Positions 10,227 to 20,459 of a DNA stretch of 64,000 nucleotides are shown piece after piece. Location of the stretch: assembly GCA_036873755.1 (NCBI GenBank), contig JAVTVY010033641.1, forward strand, positions 62,001-126,000, read 5' to 3'. How positions within the stretch are numbered: position 1 is the first letter of the stretch; each line of letters opens with the position of its first letter. The translations under genes were made by a program, and so were the position numbers. The notes beneath the pieces were generated by a model. The model saw only the letters and a list, made by a program, of their open reading frames with translations, made no database searches and had not been told where the DNA came from. The DNA comes from Hanleya hanleyi (taxonomy: Eukaryota; Mollusca; Polyplacophora; Lepidopleurida; Hanleyidae).

Positions 10227-11669
10227 TACAAGCGTCTAGTCCGTCATTCATAATCCAGCCGTCGTCCATTAGAGAATATCCGCGTCCATAATCCAAAGAC
10301 CTATTCCATTTCCATATAACAGTATTAGCACCAAATTCAAAAAGACAAAAGTATACATAAACATAGGCTTGTTTCCTGCAAGAGAGAAGCGGTCAACAGT
10401 TTTCAATGATGCCGGCAAGACATCATGATGTTCCAAAATATCAAATCCGTATCGCTGATCAGTATTCTTAATCCATAATATTCGTTATAGAGTCGTCATC
10501 TAAAAATGATGTACCTCAGCCACGCTTTGATTGTGACTGTTCATATGAGTACCATGAGGATCTTGAAGTACATGGGCTCATACGGCCCCTAGCCCCGGGT
10601 TAAGCGGAATTAGACACATGTTACGAAACGTAGCGCCATAGATCTTGCACGCTACGTTCGTATTTTGCTATCAGCATGCGATATGTATCGCCAAATTTGA
10701 GAAACTTTGAGTGGAGGCGCTTGGTGGAATAGCCCTGTTTTATAAGTTTCTGCAACAATGTTTTGTGACGTTTGCGTTTGGTGAATGAGAAGGAACGGGC
10801 TTTGAATGGATCGGTTTTTGAAAGCGCCTGCATATAGTCATATTCATAAGAGAACAGATACAGGTCAGCCAACAGAGGTGCACAATTAGTACCCATTGGA
10901 ATACCTATATGCTGCTGATATATTGTGTTGCCAAATTTCACATAGATATTTTTAATGAGAAATTCAAGCAACTCTATAAACAAAGAAACATCCCACGAAT
11001 GATATCTCTTGTATGTAGTCGAGCTAAAGAATGCTTTATAGCTTGCGACATTAATATATCTACGATCAGTTTTCTTGAACACAGATACTATTAATGAACT
11101 TATACGGTCAATAAGGTCCTGATGAGGGATTGTAGTATAGAGAGTCGAGAAATTCCATGTGGATACATGTCGGTACGCTATGTGACCTTTCGCATCAAGT
11201 TCTTCCGTAAGACATTTTTGAGTTTTTCAATATCCACATACATTCCACGCCAGAGTTCTTAGAAATAGTGGCGCAATACCTTTCCCAAAATGCTTTTACC
11301 TCCTGAAGGACCCTCGTCAACAGGGTTGAAAGAAGCTTGGTGGTGCAGCTTCTAGAACCAGCTATGAATCTAGCTTTGTATGGTGATTTATGCATTTTGG
11401 GAGTCCAGCATATTTTTGGTATGTCGTTATGATTGGTTGGAAGACAAATACCTCTTTCCCTGAGAAACTTTTTGTGATTGTTAAATAAATCTTCCAGAGT
11501 AAATGCGGTTTGGGAGTAAGTAGACGTATTTGATGAAGATATGTCTACACTCAATTCTTTAACCAGCACCTGGTAATAGTAATATTTACATATGAATATT
11601 ATATTATTCGGAGCTTTGTCTGCTGGGACTATGACGAATTTACTCTGGAGATTTACTAGAACTTCTTGC
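10227..11669 (-). pseudogene. Penelope-type reverse transcriptase, YIDD segment deleted
   Basis: Reading on the minus strand: the SKFVIVPADKAPNNI start, WTPKMHKSPYKARFIAGS (RT1-like), then after a frame break an IPMGTNCAPLLADLYL block (motif B). The frame then jumps from SFTKR directly to RHKTLLQKLIKQ, losing about 120 codons that include the catalytic YIDD. The C-terminal tail ends at LWRYVS with the stop at 10621. No GIY-YIG endonuclease motif was seen. The missing catalytic aspartates make it inactive. Confidence 0.75.
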
Positions 11670-11746
11670 GACGTCCTTCCCATTAAATGTAGCATTTGGG
11701 TACATCTTATGCCATAAGATGACGCGTGAATTGTGCTATTTCTATT
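11670..11746 (+). pseudogene. Leftover piece of the zinc-finger/PolB-N gene
   Basis: The reverse complement of about 5570-5650 (acgtccttc, cattaaatgt, catcttatgccataagatg). It shows that the Penelope sequence landed inside the gene and that about nine bases of the target were lost. After 11746 the arm jumps to the tandem array, so the equivalents of about 4036-5570 are deleted. Confidence 0.8.
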
Positions 11747-13341
11747 CCTATTCCATGTATGGATTTATACATACATTGGGCTTATACTCCAGTATATGGA
11801 TGTCTATGAGCCTACCCAGGCCTCGGTGACTTTTTCCAAAAATTTCACCGATTCGCTCCGGGACACTTCCTATCATGTTTGTCTTGACGAGACTAAGAAA
11901 ACAAATCCAAACAACCATACCGCAAATGTCTAGAAGTGGGTTTCCCAGTGGGACAAACATTGGTCCTATACCACAGTATGGGACTATGTATGGGTCTATA
12001 TGGGTCTCGGTGACTTTTTTCAAAAATTTCACCGTTTCGCTCCGGGACACTTCCTATCGTGTTCTAAATGACGAGACTAAGAAAACAAATCCAAACAACC
12101 ATACCGCAAATGTATAGAAGTAGGTTTCCCAGTGGGACAAACATCGGTCCTATACCCCTAGTATGGGACTATATGGGCTATATGGTACTTTTCCAAAAAT
12201 TTCAACGATTCGCTCCGCGACACTTCCTATCATGTTTGTCTTGACGAGACTAAGAAAACGAGACCCCACAACCTATACCGCAAATGTCGAGAAGTAGGTT
12301 TCCCAGGATGGTCCTATACCCCCCATACCCCATATAGGCATTTTCCCGTAATTTAGGATAAAGTCCGTGTTCCGTATTTTTTCAGGAAAAATTTTACATA
12401 CACCCACCCTGGAACTAGGGGGAGATAACTCTATTGATAGGCAAGCCCCGTTAAGCCCGGGGACCTATATACCCCCCATACCCCATATAGGCATTTTCCC
12501 GGATTTTTCGATAAAGTCCGTGTTCCGTTTTTTGTTTTTTTCAGGAAAAATTTTACATGCACCCACCCCATTGATGCCCCTTCACATAGGCTTCACATTG
12601 ATACCTCATACAACTCCATCGGCCCATTAGGGGCTCCCCTAAATCCCAAAACGTCTATTTTCATACCCTTTGGCCACCGCGCATGCGCAGAATGCAGATA
12701 TTTCAACCCCACACCCAGTCCATCAGATGCCCCTTCACGAATGCTTCACATTGATACCTCATATGACCCCATTGGACCATTAGTGGCTCCCCTAGATCCC
12801 AAAACGTCTATTTTCATACCCTTGGTCTACCGCGCATGCGCAGAATGATATATTTCAACCCCACAGCCAGCCCATCAGATGCCCCCTCACATAAGCTTCA
12901 CATGGATACCACACTCGACCCTATCGGACCATTAGTGGCTCCCCTAGATCCTAAAACGTCTATTTCCATACCCTTGGTCCACCGCGCATGGGCAGAATGA
13001 CGCTATTTCAACCCCACATCCAGCCCCTCAGATGCTCCCTCACATAAGCTTCACTTTGATACCTCATACGACCCCATCGGATCATCCATACCCCATACAG
13101 GCATTTTCCCGTATTGATTTAATATGCAAATGTTCGAATCAGGGAAGATAACCCGACATGTGTCAAAAACCACAAAAGTACATCAAGAGTTGCCTCCCCC
13201 TAGATTGGAACTCTTCTGTGTTGGAGGTGGTTTTTCCCCAACGATCACATGATCGTCACGTGACCAAGTTCCTCCTCAAATGCTCCCCGGGGGAACAAAA
13301 AAGTAGGTCAATGGAACCTTTTTTCCGTAGACACTACTACT
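11747..13341. repeat. Outer right arm of palindrome 1 (tandem arrays)
   Basis: Reverse complement of 2138-4035, with the same order of arrays: ~180-bp gtcccactg units, the gggaaaatgcc block, then ~152-bp GCGCATGCGC units (about 12679, 12830, and a gcgcatgggc variant at 12985), and the unique end. Confidence 0.85.
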
Positions 13342-13507
13342 ATGGTTCGTATTTAGTTGAACAACACCAGGCCCCAGTATGAAGCTCAGGGGAACCCAAA
13401 TCCGTACACTGTTCATTAGGACGCTATGTTTGTTTTGATAATATGTTGTGCTTTTAGCCCATTCGGGCATATTTATGCAAATAAATCTATTCTATTCTAT
13501 TCTATTC
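13342..13507 (+). mobile_element. LINE 3' UTR, second half, with (TCTAT)n tail
   Basis: Starts with the right duplication ATGGTT (13342-13347). It ends with a gcaaataaatc polyadenylation-like signal and a (tctat)n microsatellite (about 13480-13507), a common LINE 3' end. It continues the LINE interrupted at 2137. Confidence 0.7.
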
Positions 13508-13960
13508 CTAAAATCAGCGATTTTGCAGTAATACTTCAAGGTCCTGTCTTTCGAAAACCGTGATACTCAATGTCTTGCAATTATTCTGTGTATAACAAAA
13601 TATGGATCTTTATGCCGGTCAAAATGTTTCTTTAATAGGTAATATTTTATTTTTGGGAAGGATTATTTTTGGCACATCAAACTGGGGACGATTCTTGGCT
13701 CGAATGTACTGCGTCCTTTACGTCAATATTTCGTACATACTGAGACATTGGCAAGGAACACAATTTGTAAAAAAAGGGAAATAAAATACTATACCGGCCG
13801 GGTACAGTCTGCATGATAATTTTTGAAACACTTCTTTGTTCCTTGCGTTGCCTCCGACACTGTAGTTTTGATATATTCAGAATTTCCAGTGATATAAAAA
13901 CAAAATCCAAATCTCAAATGTCAGCCTAAATGTTGTATTTTACATTATTGCGGTGGTACG
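13508..13960. other. Non-coding, nothing recognised
   Basis: No supported gene, repeat or RNA signature was seen. Confidence 0.4.
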
Positions 13961-13962
13961 AC

Positions 13963-14450
13963 ACAGATGATCTCCACTTGAACATTTTGAGACACTTTGT
14001 GTACCTACACGCTTAAAACTAAAGTGTTGAATCTTACTCGTAAAGTGTTGAAATAACCCTTTAAGTGTGTCCACAGGGACTGCTCTTTAAGTGTTGTCCC
14101 TGTCGACACCCTTAAAGTATTAAAAGCCAAAGTGCTTTTTATTCCGAATTTCCGAAATTCTATTTCCGATATCGGAAAATCTATTTCCGATATCGGAAAT
14201 TCTAATTAAGTGACAATTTCCGATATCAGAAATAGAATTCCCCATATCAGAAATTGTCACTGAAATGAAATTAAAGCTCTGGAAGCTTTACGAAAACTAG
14301 AATTGCAATTTCCGATATCGGAAATTCAGTGACAATATCAGAAATTTTCGATATCGGGAATTGTCTCCGAATTTCCGATATCGGAAATAGCAATTCGAAA
14401 ATTCTAATTTCCGATATCGGGAATTGCAATTTCCGATATTTGGTGTGTGT
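13963..14450. repeat. Cluster of TTCCGATATCGGAA palindromes
   Basis: Between 14150 and 14445 about eight copies of (a)tttccgatatcggaaa(t), perfect or near-perfect, occur at irregular spacing. Upstream (14005-14125) there are several aaagtgtt/cttaaagt repeats. It may be a non-autonomous element or a scrambled satellite. Confidence 0.7.
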
Positions 14451-15401
14451 ATCTCTGGACCATTTCACTTTGAATGGTCTACTGCAAATTGCACAGCCGT
14501 ACGATGCTTCAGTATGTACGTCCCTGTGCCGCTGGAGGTTGAACCTTCATTTGGTTAAAAAGTTACATTTATGGCAGTGAAATATGTTAGGCTTTGCGAG
14601 CTTTGCGGATTTCTTCGTGGATCTTCCGCGGACTGGTTGTGGACCTACGAATATTTCTTGGAATGATTCTTCCTCTGGTATTCTTAAAACAATTTAAAAA
14701 CTATATACGACAACATGAAAAGGAAACGGATCATGGCGCCGTAGTGTGGGTTCTGAGATATGAAACCCACTGGAATAATTAAGTCATCATTCGGCCCTAC
14801 ACATGAACACTAGTATCAGTGCCGATTAGACATTGCTATAGTATATATATGTGCACAGTCATTGCACTTCGCTTTTTACTATGCACGCCAAAAATGCGCA
14901 CAGGAACTCATCAAAAATTCGAACAGTCGAAGAAATACCCTCGACAAAAATACGGACAGTCTCATTTCAGGACATGAACACTTGTTCCTAAATATTCGCC
15001 TCTTTATACTTATATTTATCTCCTCTGTACCAATCATATTTGATTAACTACCATTCTAGTTTATTATAATATAAAGAACAAAATGTGAAATCCTATACCA
15101 CAAGAACAATCAACTTCATAACTGTAAAATTCGACAGAGTTTTGATAAATTTCTAACATGAACACGATTATGATGAAAACGAAATGATCTATGGAGTTGA
15201 ATTTGACACAGGATCTGCCAAAATAAATCTAGAACATTATCTCATTCAGTTTCTTCCATAAAGTGATGTGTAACACGCAAAAAATTGTAAAATGCTCAAC
15301 CTCCATCTCAGCACACGTGTCGACTCGGTGCGATCACGTCATAAATGGGCATAGATGGCTCGTCATCAATAAATTCCAGCCGGACAGGGTTACACACTGT
15401 G
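14451..15401. other. Non-coding, nothing recognised
   Basis: Short frames only. No family was recognised. Confidence 0.4.
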
Positions 15402-15539
15402 CACTATAGGCCTGGCAACCTTTGACCTTGTATTCCTCCGCGGTGATGCGGTCATGTCTGGCGGTGATGCGGTCGCCTCCGCGGAGAAAAAGTAGTCCCC
15501 AGAATTCAAATACGCTGCATGGTCCGATTGGGTCGTATG

Positions 15540-17660
15540 AGGTATCAATGTGAAGCATTCGTGAAGGGGCATCTGATGGGCTGGGTGCGGGTTTGAAATA
15601 GCGTCATTCTGCGCATGCGCGGTGGACCAAGGGTATGGAAATAGCCGTTTTGGGATCTAGGGGAGCCAATAATGGTCCAATTGGGTCATATGAGGTATCA
15701 ATGTGAAGCCTATGTGAGGGGGCATCCGACGGGTGGGTGTGGGGTTGGAATATCGTCATTCTGCGCATGCGCAGTAGATCAAGGGTATGGAAATAGACGT
15801 TTTGGGATCTAGGGGAGCCACTATTGGTCTGATTGGGTCGAGTGAGGTATCAATGTGAAACCTATGTGAGGCGGCATCCGATGGGCTGGGTGTGGGTTGA
15901 AATATGAGCATTCTGCGCATGCGCAGAAGACCAAGGGTATGGAAATAGACGTTTTCGGATCGTTGTGGGTCACTCATGGTCCGATGGAGTCGTATGAGGT
16001 ATCAGTGTGAAGCACACATGAGGGGGCATCTGACTGGACTAGCGGCTCGGCAACCTCCCCACAGCGCATGCTCCATTTCGCAGGCTCCAATAACATCCCT
16101 GCCTCCAATAGCGGAAGTTGACCATTACTACGTTGCTATGACGTATAGGGGAAACCAACCAACGCACGGTTCAGTTTGAATCCGACCAAACGACTCCTTT
16201 AGTGTTGCACATGAGCGAACTACTTTTCATATGCTCTGTCCAGATAAACAGGGGAAATTATCTCCAGATAATTCTTTTTAACGCTAGGTCAACGGAGGTA
16301 TTATGCAGACTTGAAAAGTAATCAAAATTTTCGTTAAACATCTATTTTACTATATATGATGTCACTTCCGGCGATGTGCGCGAAGGCCCCGAATCGGGTC
16401 CAAAAATCTGACTGGTGGCTGGGGTGTTATTAGACCCCCAGCGAGGTGGTTGGCGGCTCGAGCGTTGTCACCATTCTGCGCATGCGCAGACAGGGAATTG
16501 TGGGAAAAGGGTATGGAAATAGACCTTTTGGGATCTAGGGGAGCCCCTAATAGGCCGATGGAGTCGTATGAGGTATCAATTTGAAGCACACATGAGGGGG
16601 CATCTGACTGGACTAGTGACTCGAGCGTTGTCACCATTCTGCGCATGCGCAGACAGGGAATTGTGGAAAAAGGGTATGGAAATAGACGTTTTGGGATCTA
16701 GGGGAGCCTCTAATGGGCCGATGGAGTTGTATGAGGTATCAATGTGAAGCCTATGTGAGAGGTCATCCGCCTGGACTAGTGTCTCGGCCGTTGTCACCAT
16801 TCTGCGTATGCGCAGACAGAGAATTGTGGGAAAAGGATATGGAAATAGACGTTTTGGGGTCTGGGTGGGCCACTAGTGGTCCTATGGAGTCGTATGATGT
16901 ATCAATATGAAGCCTATGTGAGGGGCATCCTCCTGGACTAGTGACTCGGCCGTTGTCAACATTCTGCGCATGCGCAGACAGGGAATTGTGGGAAAAGGGC
17001 ATGAAAATAGACATTTTGCGGTCGAGGTGGGCCCCTAATCGTCCGATGAGGTCGAGTGAGGTATCGTTGTAAAGGATACGTGAGGGGGCATCCGCCTGGA
17101 CTAGTATGACGTGGAATTGACGTCATTCTGCGCATGCGCAGTAGACAAAATATATGGAAATGGGCGTTTTGGGGTCTAGGTGGACCACTAATGGTCCAAT
17201 GGAGTTGAGTGAGGTATCTATGTGAAGCAGTCATGACGCAGCATCCGCCTGGACTAGTGTGTCGTCCGTGTTCGACATTCTGCGCATGCGCAGACAGGGA
17301 ATTGTGGGAAAAGGGTATGGGAATAGACGTTTTGGAGTCGAGGTGAGCCCCTAGTGAACCGATGGAGTCTTATGAGGTATCGTTGTGAAGCATTCGTGAA
17401 GAAGCATCCGCCTGGACAATTGTGTCGTTCGTGTTCAACAGTCTGCGCATGCGCTGAGAGGGAATTGTGAGAAAAGTGCATTGGAAGGAACGTTTTGGGG
17501 CCTAGGTGGGCCACTAATGGTCTGATTGAGTCGAATGAGGTATCAATGTGATGCACACGTGAGGGCGCATCCGCCTGGGTGGATGGGTGTTAGGAATATC
17601 GTCATTCTGCGCATGCGCCGGCAGGCCGTAGTATGGAAATAGACATTTTGAGGCCGATAT
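15540..17660. repeat. Tandem array of ~150-165-bp units, left arm of palindrome 2
   Basis: GCGCATGCGC cores at about 15610, 15763, 15915, 16478, 16641, 16967, 17132, 17283, 17447 and 17607, with a gcgtatgcgc variant near 16806. Each unit keeps the atagacgttttgg and tgaggtatcaatgtgaagc blocks. The mirror array is 20460-22100. Confidence 0.85.
16050..16452. mobile_element. 403-bp insertion with 8-bp duplication, one arm only
   Basis: The segment is absent from the mirror position in the right arm (about 21620-21640). It is flanked by GCGGCTCG at 16042-16049 and 16453-16460. Its ends are gCAACCtcc and GGTTG, a minimal inverted repeat. An 8-bp duplication suggests a hAT-like non-autonomous element, but the ends are too short to assign it. 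Confidence 0.7.
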
Positions 17661-17914
17661 GGACCACTATTGGTCTGAATGTGTCTAGGGAAGTGTTATT
17701 TTGTAGCACTCGGGGTGTAGACCACGACTTGAAGGGATGTCCACGTCATCAGTGAGAGTAGTAGCGAAAGCGGCAGTTTCGGAGGTGCGATGGAGTGCAT
17801 TTGGAGTAGATAACGGCCTATTTTTACATCCATTTACCTGGTAGAGTTACCTGTGAGTGTGAGTGTATGCGCGCGTGTGAGTGAGTGAGTGAGTGAGGAG
17901 TGCACAACGCTCGT

Positions 17915-17963
17915 GAGGCGTCCCCAACGCCCGTCTTAACGCATGGACGCAATAACGACGGTG
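17915..17963. repeat. Conserved ~48-bp module, left arm of palindrome 2
   Basis: The gaggcgtcc...cgcatggacgc...acgacggtgag block flanked by GAGT repeats. The mirror copy is 20130-20179. Confidence 0.8.
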
Positions 17964-18239
17964 AGTGAGTGAGTCAGTGAGTCAGTGAGTGAGTGAGTGG
18001 GATCCGACTGGACTAATGTATCGTCCGGTTTCATCATTTTGCGCATGCGCAGTCTGGCCGTCGTATAGAAAGCAGGCATTTGGGGGATTCGTGGAAGTTT
18101 GTTGAGTGGTTGACCATCCCGGGTCAAATGGACCGTGTGGGGTATCAGTGTGAAGCTCTCGTAGGAAAAGTGGAAATTGCCTCTCATTTGTGGGGCGCTC
18201 ACTTCCGGTTGTGTGGGGCGCTGCCCTCACCCAATCAGA

Positions 18240-18720
18240 AGCGAGTATTTTGACCCGGTGCATTATGGGGCATATCCAAGATGGCGGCGTCTGCCTTCTG
18301 GTTCAAGATGGCGTCACGTCCGGGGTCGAAAACTGACCATTTTGGCGGAATGTGGTCATCTGGTGTCGAAAACTGGACCTTGTATGGGTCCCGCCTAATT
18401 TGGTGTAGAGATGGACCACTATTGGTCCGAATGCGTCCTGTGGGATGTCATCTTGTAGTTCTCGGGGTGCAGACCACGATTTGAGGAATGTTCACGTCAT
18501 CTGTGATGTCATTGGTGAAGTCATGAGTAGGAGTAGTAGCCAAAGTGGGCATTTTGGGGCAGTGAAAGAAGGTATTTTGTGTAGAGATGGACCACACTTG
18601 GTTCGAATGTGTCGTGGGAAGTGTCATCTTGCAGTTCTCGGGGTGTAGACTCCATTTGAGGGATGTCCACATCATCTGTGACGTCATCGGTGACGTCATC
18701 AGTACGAGTAGTAGCGAAAG
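18240..18720. repeat. Block with caagatggcgg and paired TGACGTCA sites
   Basis: Holds aagatggcgg (about 18277) and agatggcgtc motifs resembling YY1 sites. Two units with ctcggggtg(c/t)agac follow, then a TGACGTCA pair 12 bp apart (18679 and 18691). The mirror is 19380-19830. Confidence 0.7.
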
Positions 18721-18919
18721 AACATGCTTTATAATTGGCTCAGTGCCAATTTTTTCCCCACGATTTGGATTGATGAGGTACACATGTTCATTCCTATATT
18801 TACAGACATTACCACCACCACCACCACCAACACCAACACCACCACCACACACCACCACACACCACCAACACCACCACCAACGCCACCACCGGCCGTTGAC
18901 GGGCGTCAACGCCCGGTGG

Positions 18920-19042
18920 TGGTGGTGGTAGCTCCCGTGTGGCAGAGCTCTTGGATCGGAGCTCTCGGAGTTCAAAGCTTGTGGAGCTCAGAGCTCGGAA
19001 ATGACGTCATCGCAGGCATGCACGCGTACCTGTGCTGCAACC
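18920..19042. repeat. GAGCTC block next to the centre of palindrome 2
   Basis: GAGCTC-rich sequence with atgacgtcatcgcaggcatg, preceded by CCA/ACC repeats (18808-18900). The mirror is 19095-19290. Confidence 0.8.
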
Positions 19043-19074
19043 TGTACCCTATAGTCCGTAGGGAATAGGGTACA
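19043..19074. repeat. Central hairpin of palindrome 2
   Basis: TGTACCCTAT, 12 nt, ATAGGGTACA at the exact symmetry centre, almost identical (30 of 32) to the complement of 7599-7630. Confidence 0.9.
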
Positions 19075-20459
19075 CCAGGGTGCGGGTGCAGCACAGGTAC
19101 GTGCGCATGCCTGCGATGACGTCATTCCGAGCTCTGATCTCCACAAGCTTTGAACTCCGAGAGCTCCGATCCAAGAGCTCTGCCACACGGGAGCTACCAC
19201 CACCACCAGCGGGCGTAGACGCCCGTCAAAGCCCGGTGGTGGCGTTGGTGGTGTGTGGTGATGTATGGTGGTGGTGGTGGTAATGTCTGTAAATATAGGA
19301 ATGAACATGTGTCCCTCATCAGTCCAAATCGTGGGGAAAAAATTGGCACTGAGCCAATTATAAAGCATGTTTTTTCGCTACTACTCGTACCGATGACGTC
19401 ATCGATGACGTCACAGATGCTGTGGACATCCCTCAAATGGAGTCTACACCCCGAGAACTGCAAGATGACACTTCCCACGACACATTCGAACCAAGGGTGG
19501 TCCATCTCTACACCAAATACCTTCTTTCACTGCCCCAAAATGCCCACTTTGGCTACTACTCTTACTGATGACTTCACCAATGACATCATAGATGACGTGA
19601 ACATCCCTCAAATCGTGGTCTGCACCCCGAGAACTACAAGATGACACCCCACAGGACGCATTCGGACCAATAGTGGTCCATCTCTGCACCAAATTAGGCG
19701 GGACCCATACAAGGTCCAGTTTTCGACACCAGATGACCACATTCCGCCAAAATGGTCAGTTTTCGACCCCGGACGTGACACCATCTTGAACCAGAAGGCA
19801 GACGCCGCCATCTTGGATATGTCCCATAATGCACCGGGTCAAAATACTCGCTTCTGATTGGGTGAGGGCAGCGCCCCACACAACCGGAAGTGAGCGCCCC
19901 ACAAATGAGAGGCAATTTCCACTTTTCCTACGAGAGCTTCACACTGATACCCCACACGGTCCATTTGACCCGGGATGGTCAACCACTCAACAAACTTCCA
20001 CGAATCCCCCAAATGCCTGCTTTCTATACGACGGCCAGACTGCGCATGCGCAAAATGATGAAAACGGACGATACATTAGTCCAGTCGGATCCCACTCACT
20101 CACTCACTGACTCACTGACTCACTCACTCACCGTCGTTATTGCGTCCATGCGTTAAGACGGGCGTTGGGGACGCCTCACGAACGTTGTGCACGCATCACT
20201 CATTCACTCACTCACACGCGCGCATACACTCACACTCACAGGTAACTCTACCAGGTAAATGGATGTAAAAATAGGCCGTTATCTACTCCAAATGCACTCC
20301 ATGGCACCTCCGAAACTGCCGCTTTCGCTACTACTCTCACTGATGACGTGGACATCCCTTCAAGTCGTGGTCTACACCCGGAGTGCTACAAAATAACACT
20401 TCCCTAGACACATTCGGACCAATAGTGGTCCATATCGACCTCAAAATGTCTATTTCCAT

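Larger units (their letters stand above)
9375..11669 (-). mobile_element. Penelope-type insertion, two tandem partial copies
   Basis: This insert interrupts the zinc-finger gene of the right arm. It holds two head-to-tail partial copies. The upstream copy is 11669-10227. The second, 10226-9375, begins abruptly at the catalytic YIDD region. Both end with the same tail, tacaagcgtctagtccgtc as read on the plus strand (9375 and about 10230). Tandem, 5'-truncated joins of this kind are well known for Penelope-like elements. Confidence 0.75.
2138..13341. mobile_element. Palindrome 1: giant palindromic Polinton-like element
   Basis: The two arms meet at 7599-7630. Left arm 2138-7598 is the reverse complement of the right arm, which is 7631-9374, 11670-11746 and 11747-13341. 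The outer ends are exact complements (AGTAGTAGTGTCTACGG at 2138; its complement ends at 13341) and a 6-bp duplication flanks the whole. The arms differ by a 2.3-kb Penelope insertion (9375-11669), a right-arm deletion of the equivalents of about 4036-5570, and many point differences, so this is an old duplication rather than a read artefact. Each arm runs outward as hairpin, GAGCTC block, simple repeats, (GAGT)n, zinc-finger gene, 3' module, then tandem arrays. No integrase or capsid gene is visible, so it looks non-autonomous. Confidence 0.85.

Noticed and set aside
2138..13341. Palindromes as sequencing or assembly artefacts (inverted chimeric reads)
   Set aside because: The arms differ by point changes, separate insertions (Penelope fragments, the 403-bp element) and deletions, and two of the three palindromes have target-site duplications. 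An artefact would give near-identical arms.
18270..18330. aagatggcgg motifs as a host promoter (YY1-like)
   Set aside because: The motif is mirrored in both arms and no gene follows. It is recorded as part of the arm repeat, not as a host promoter.
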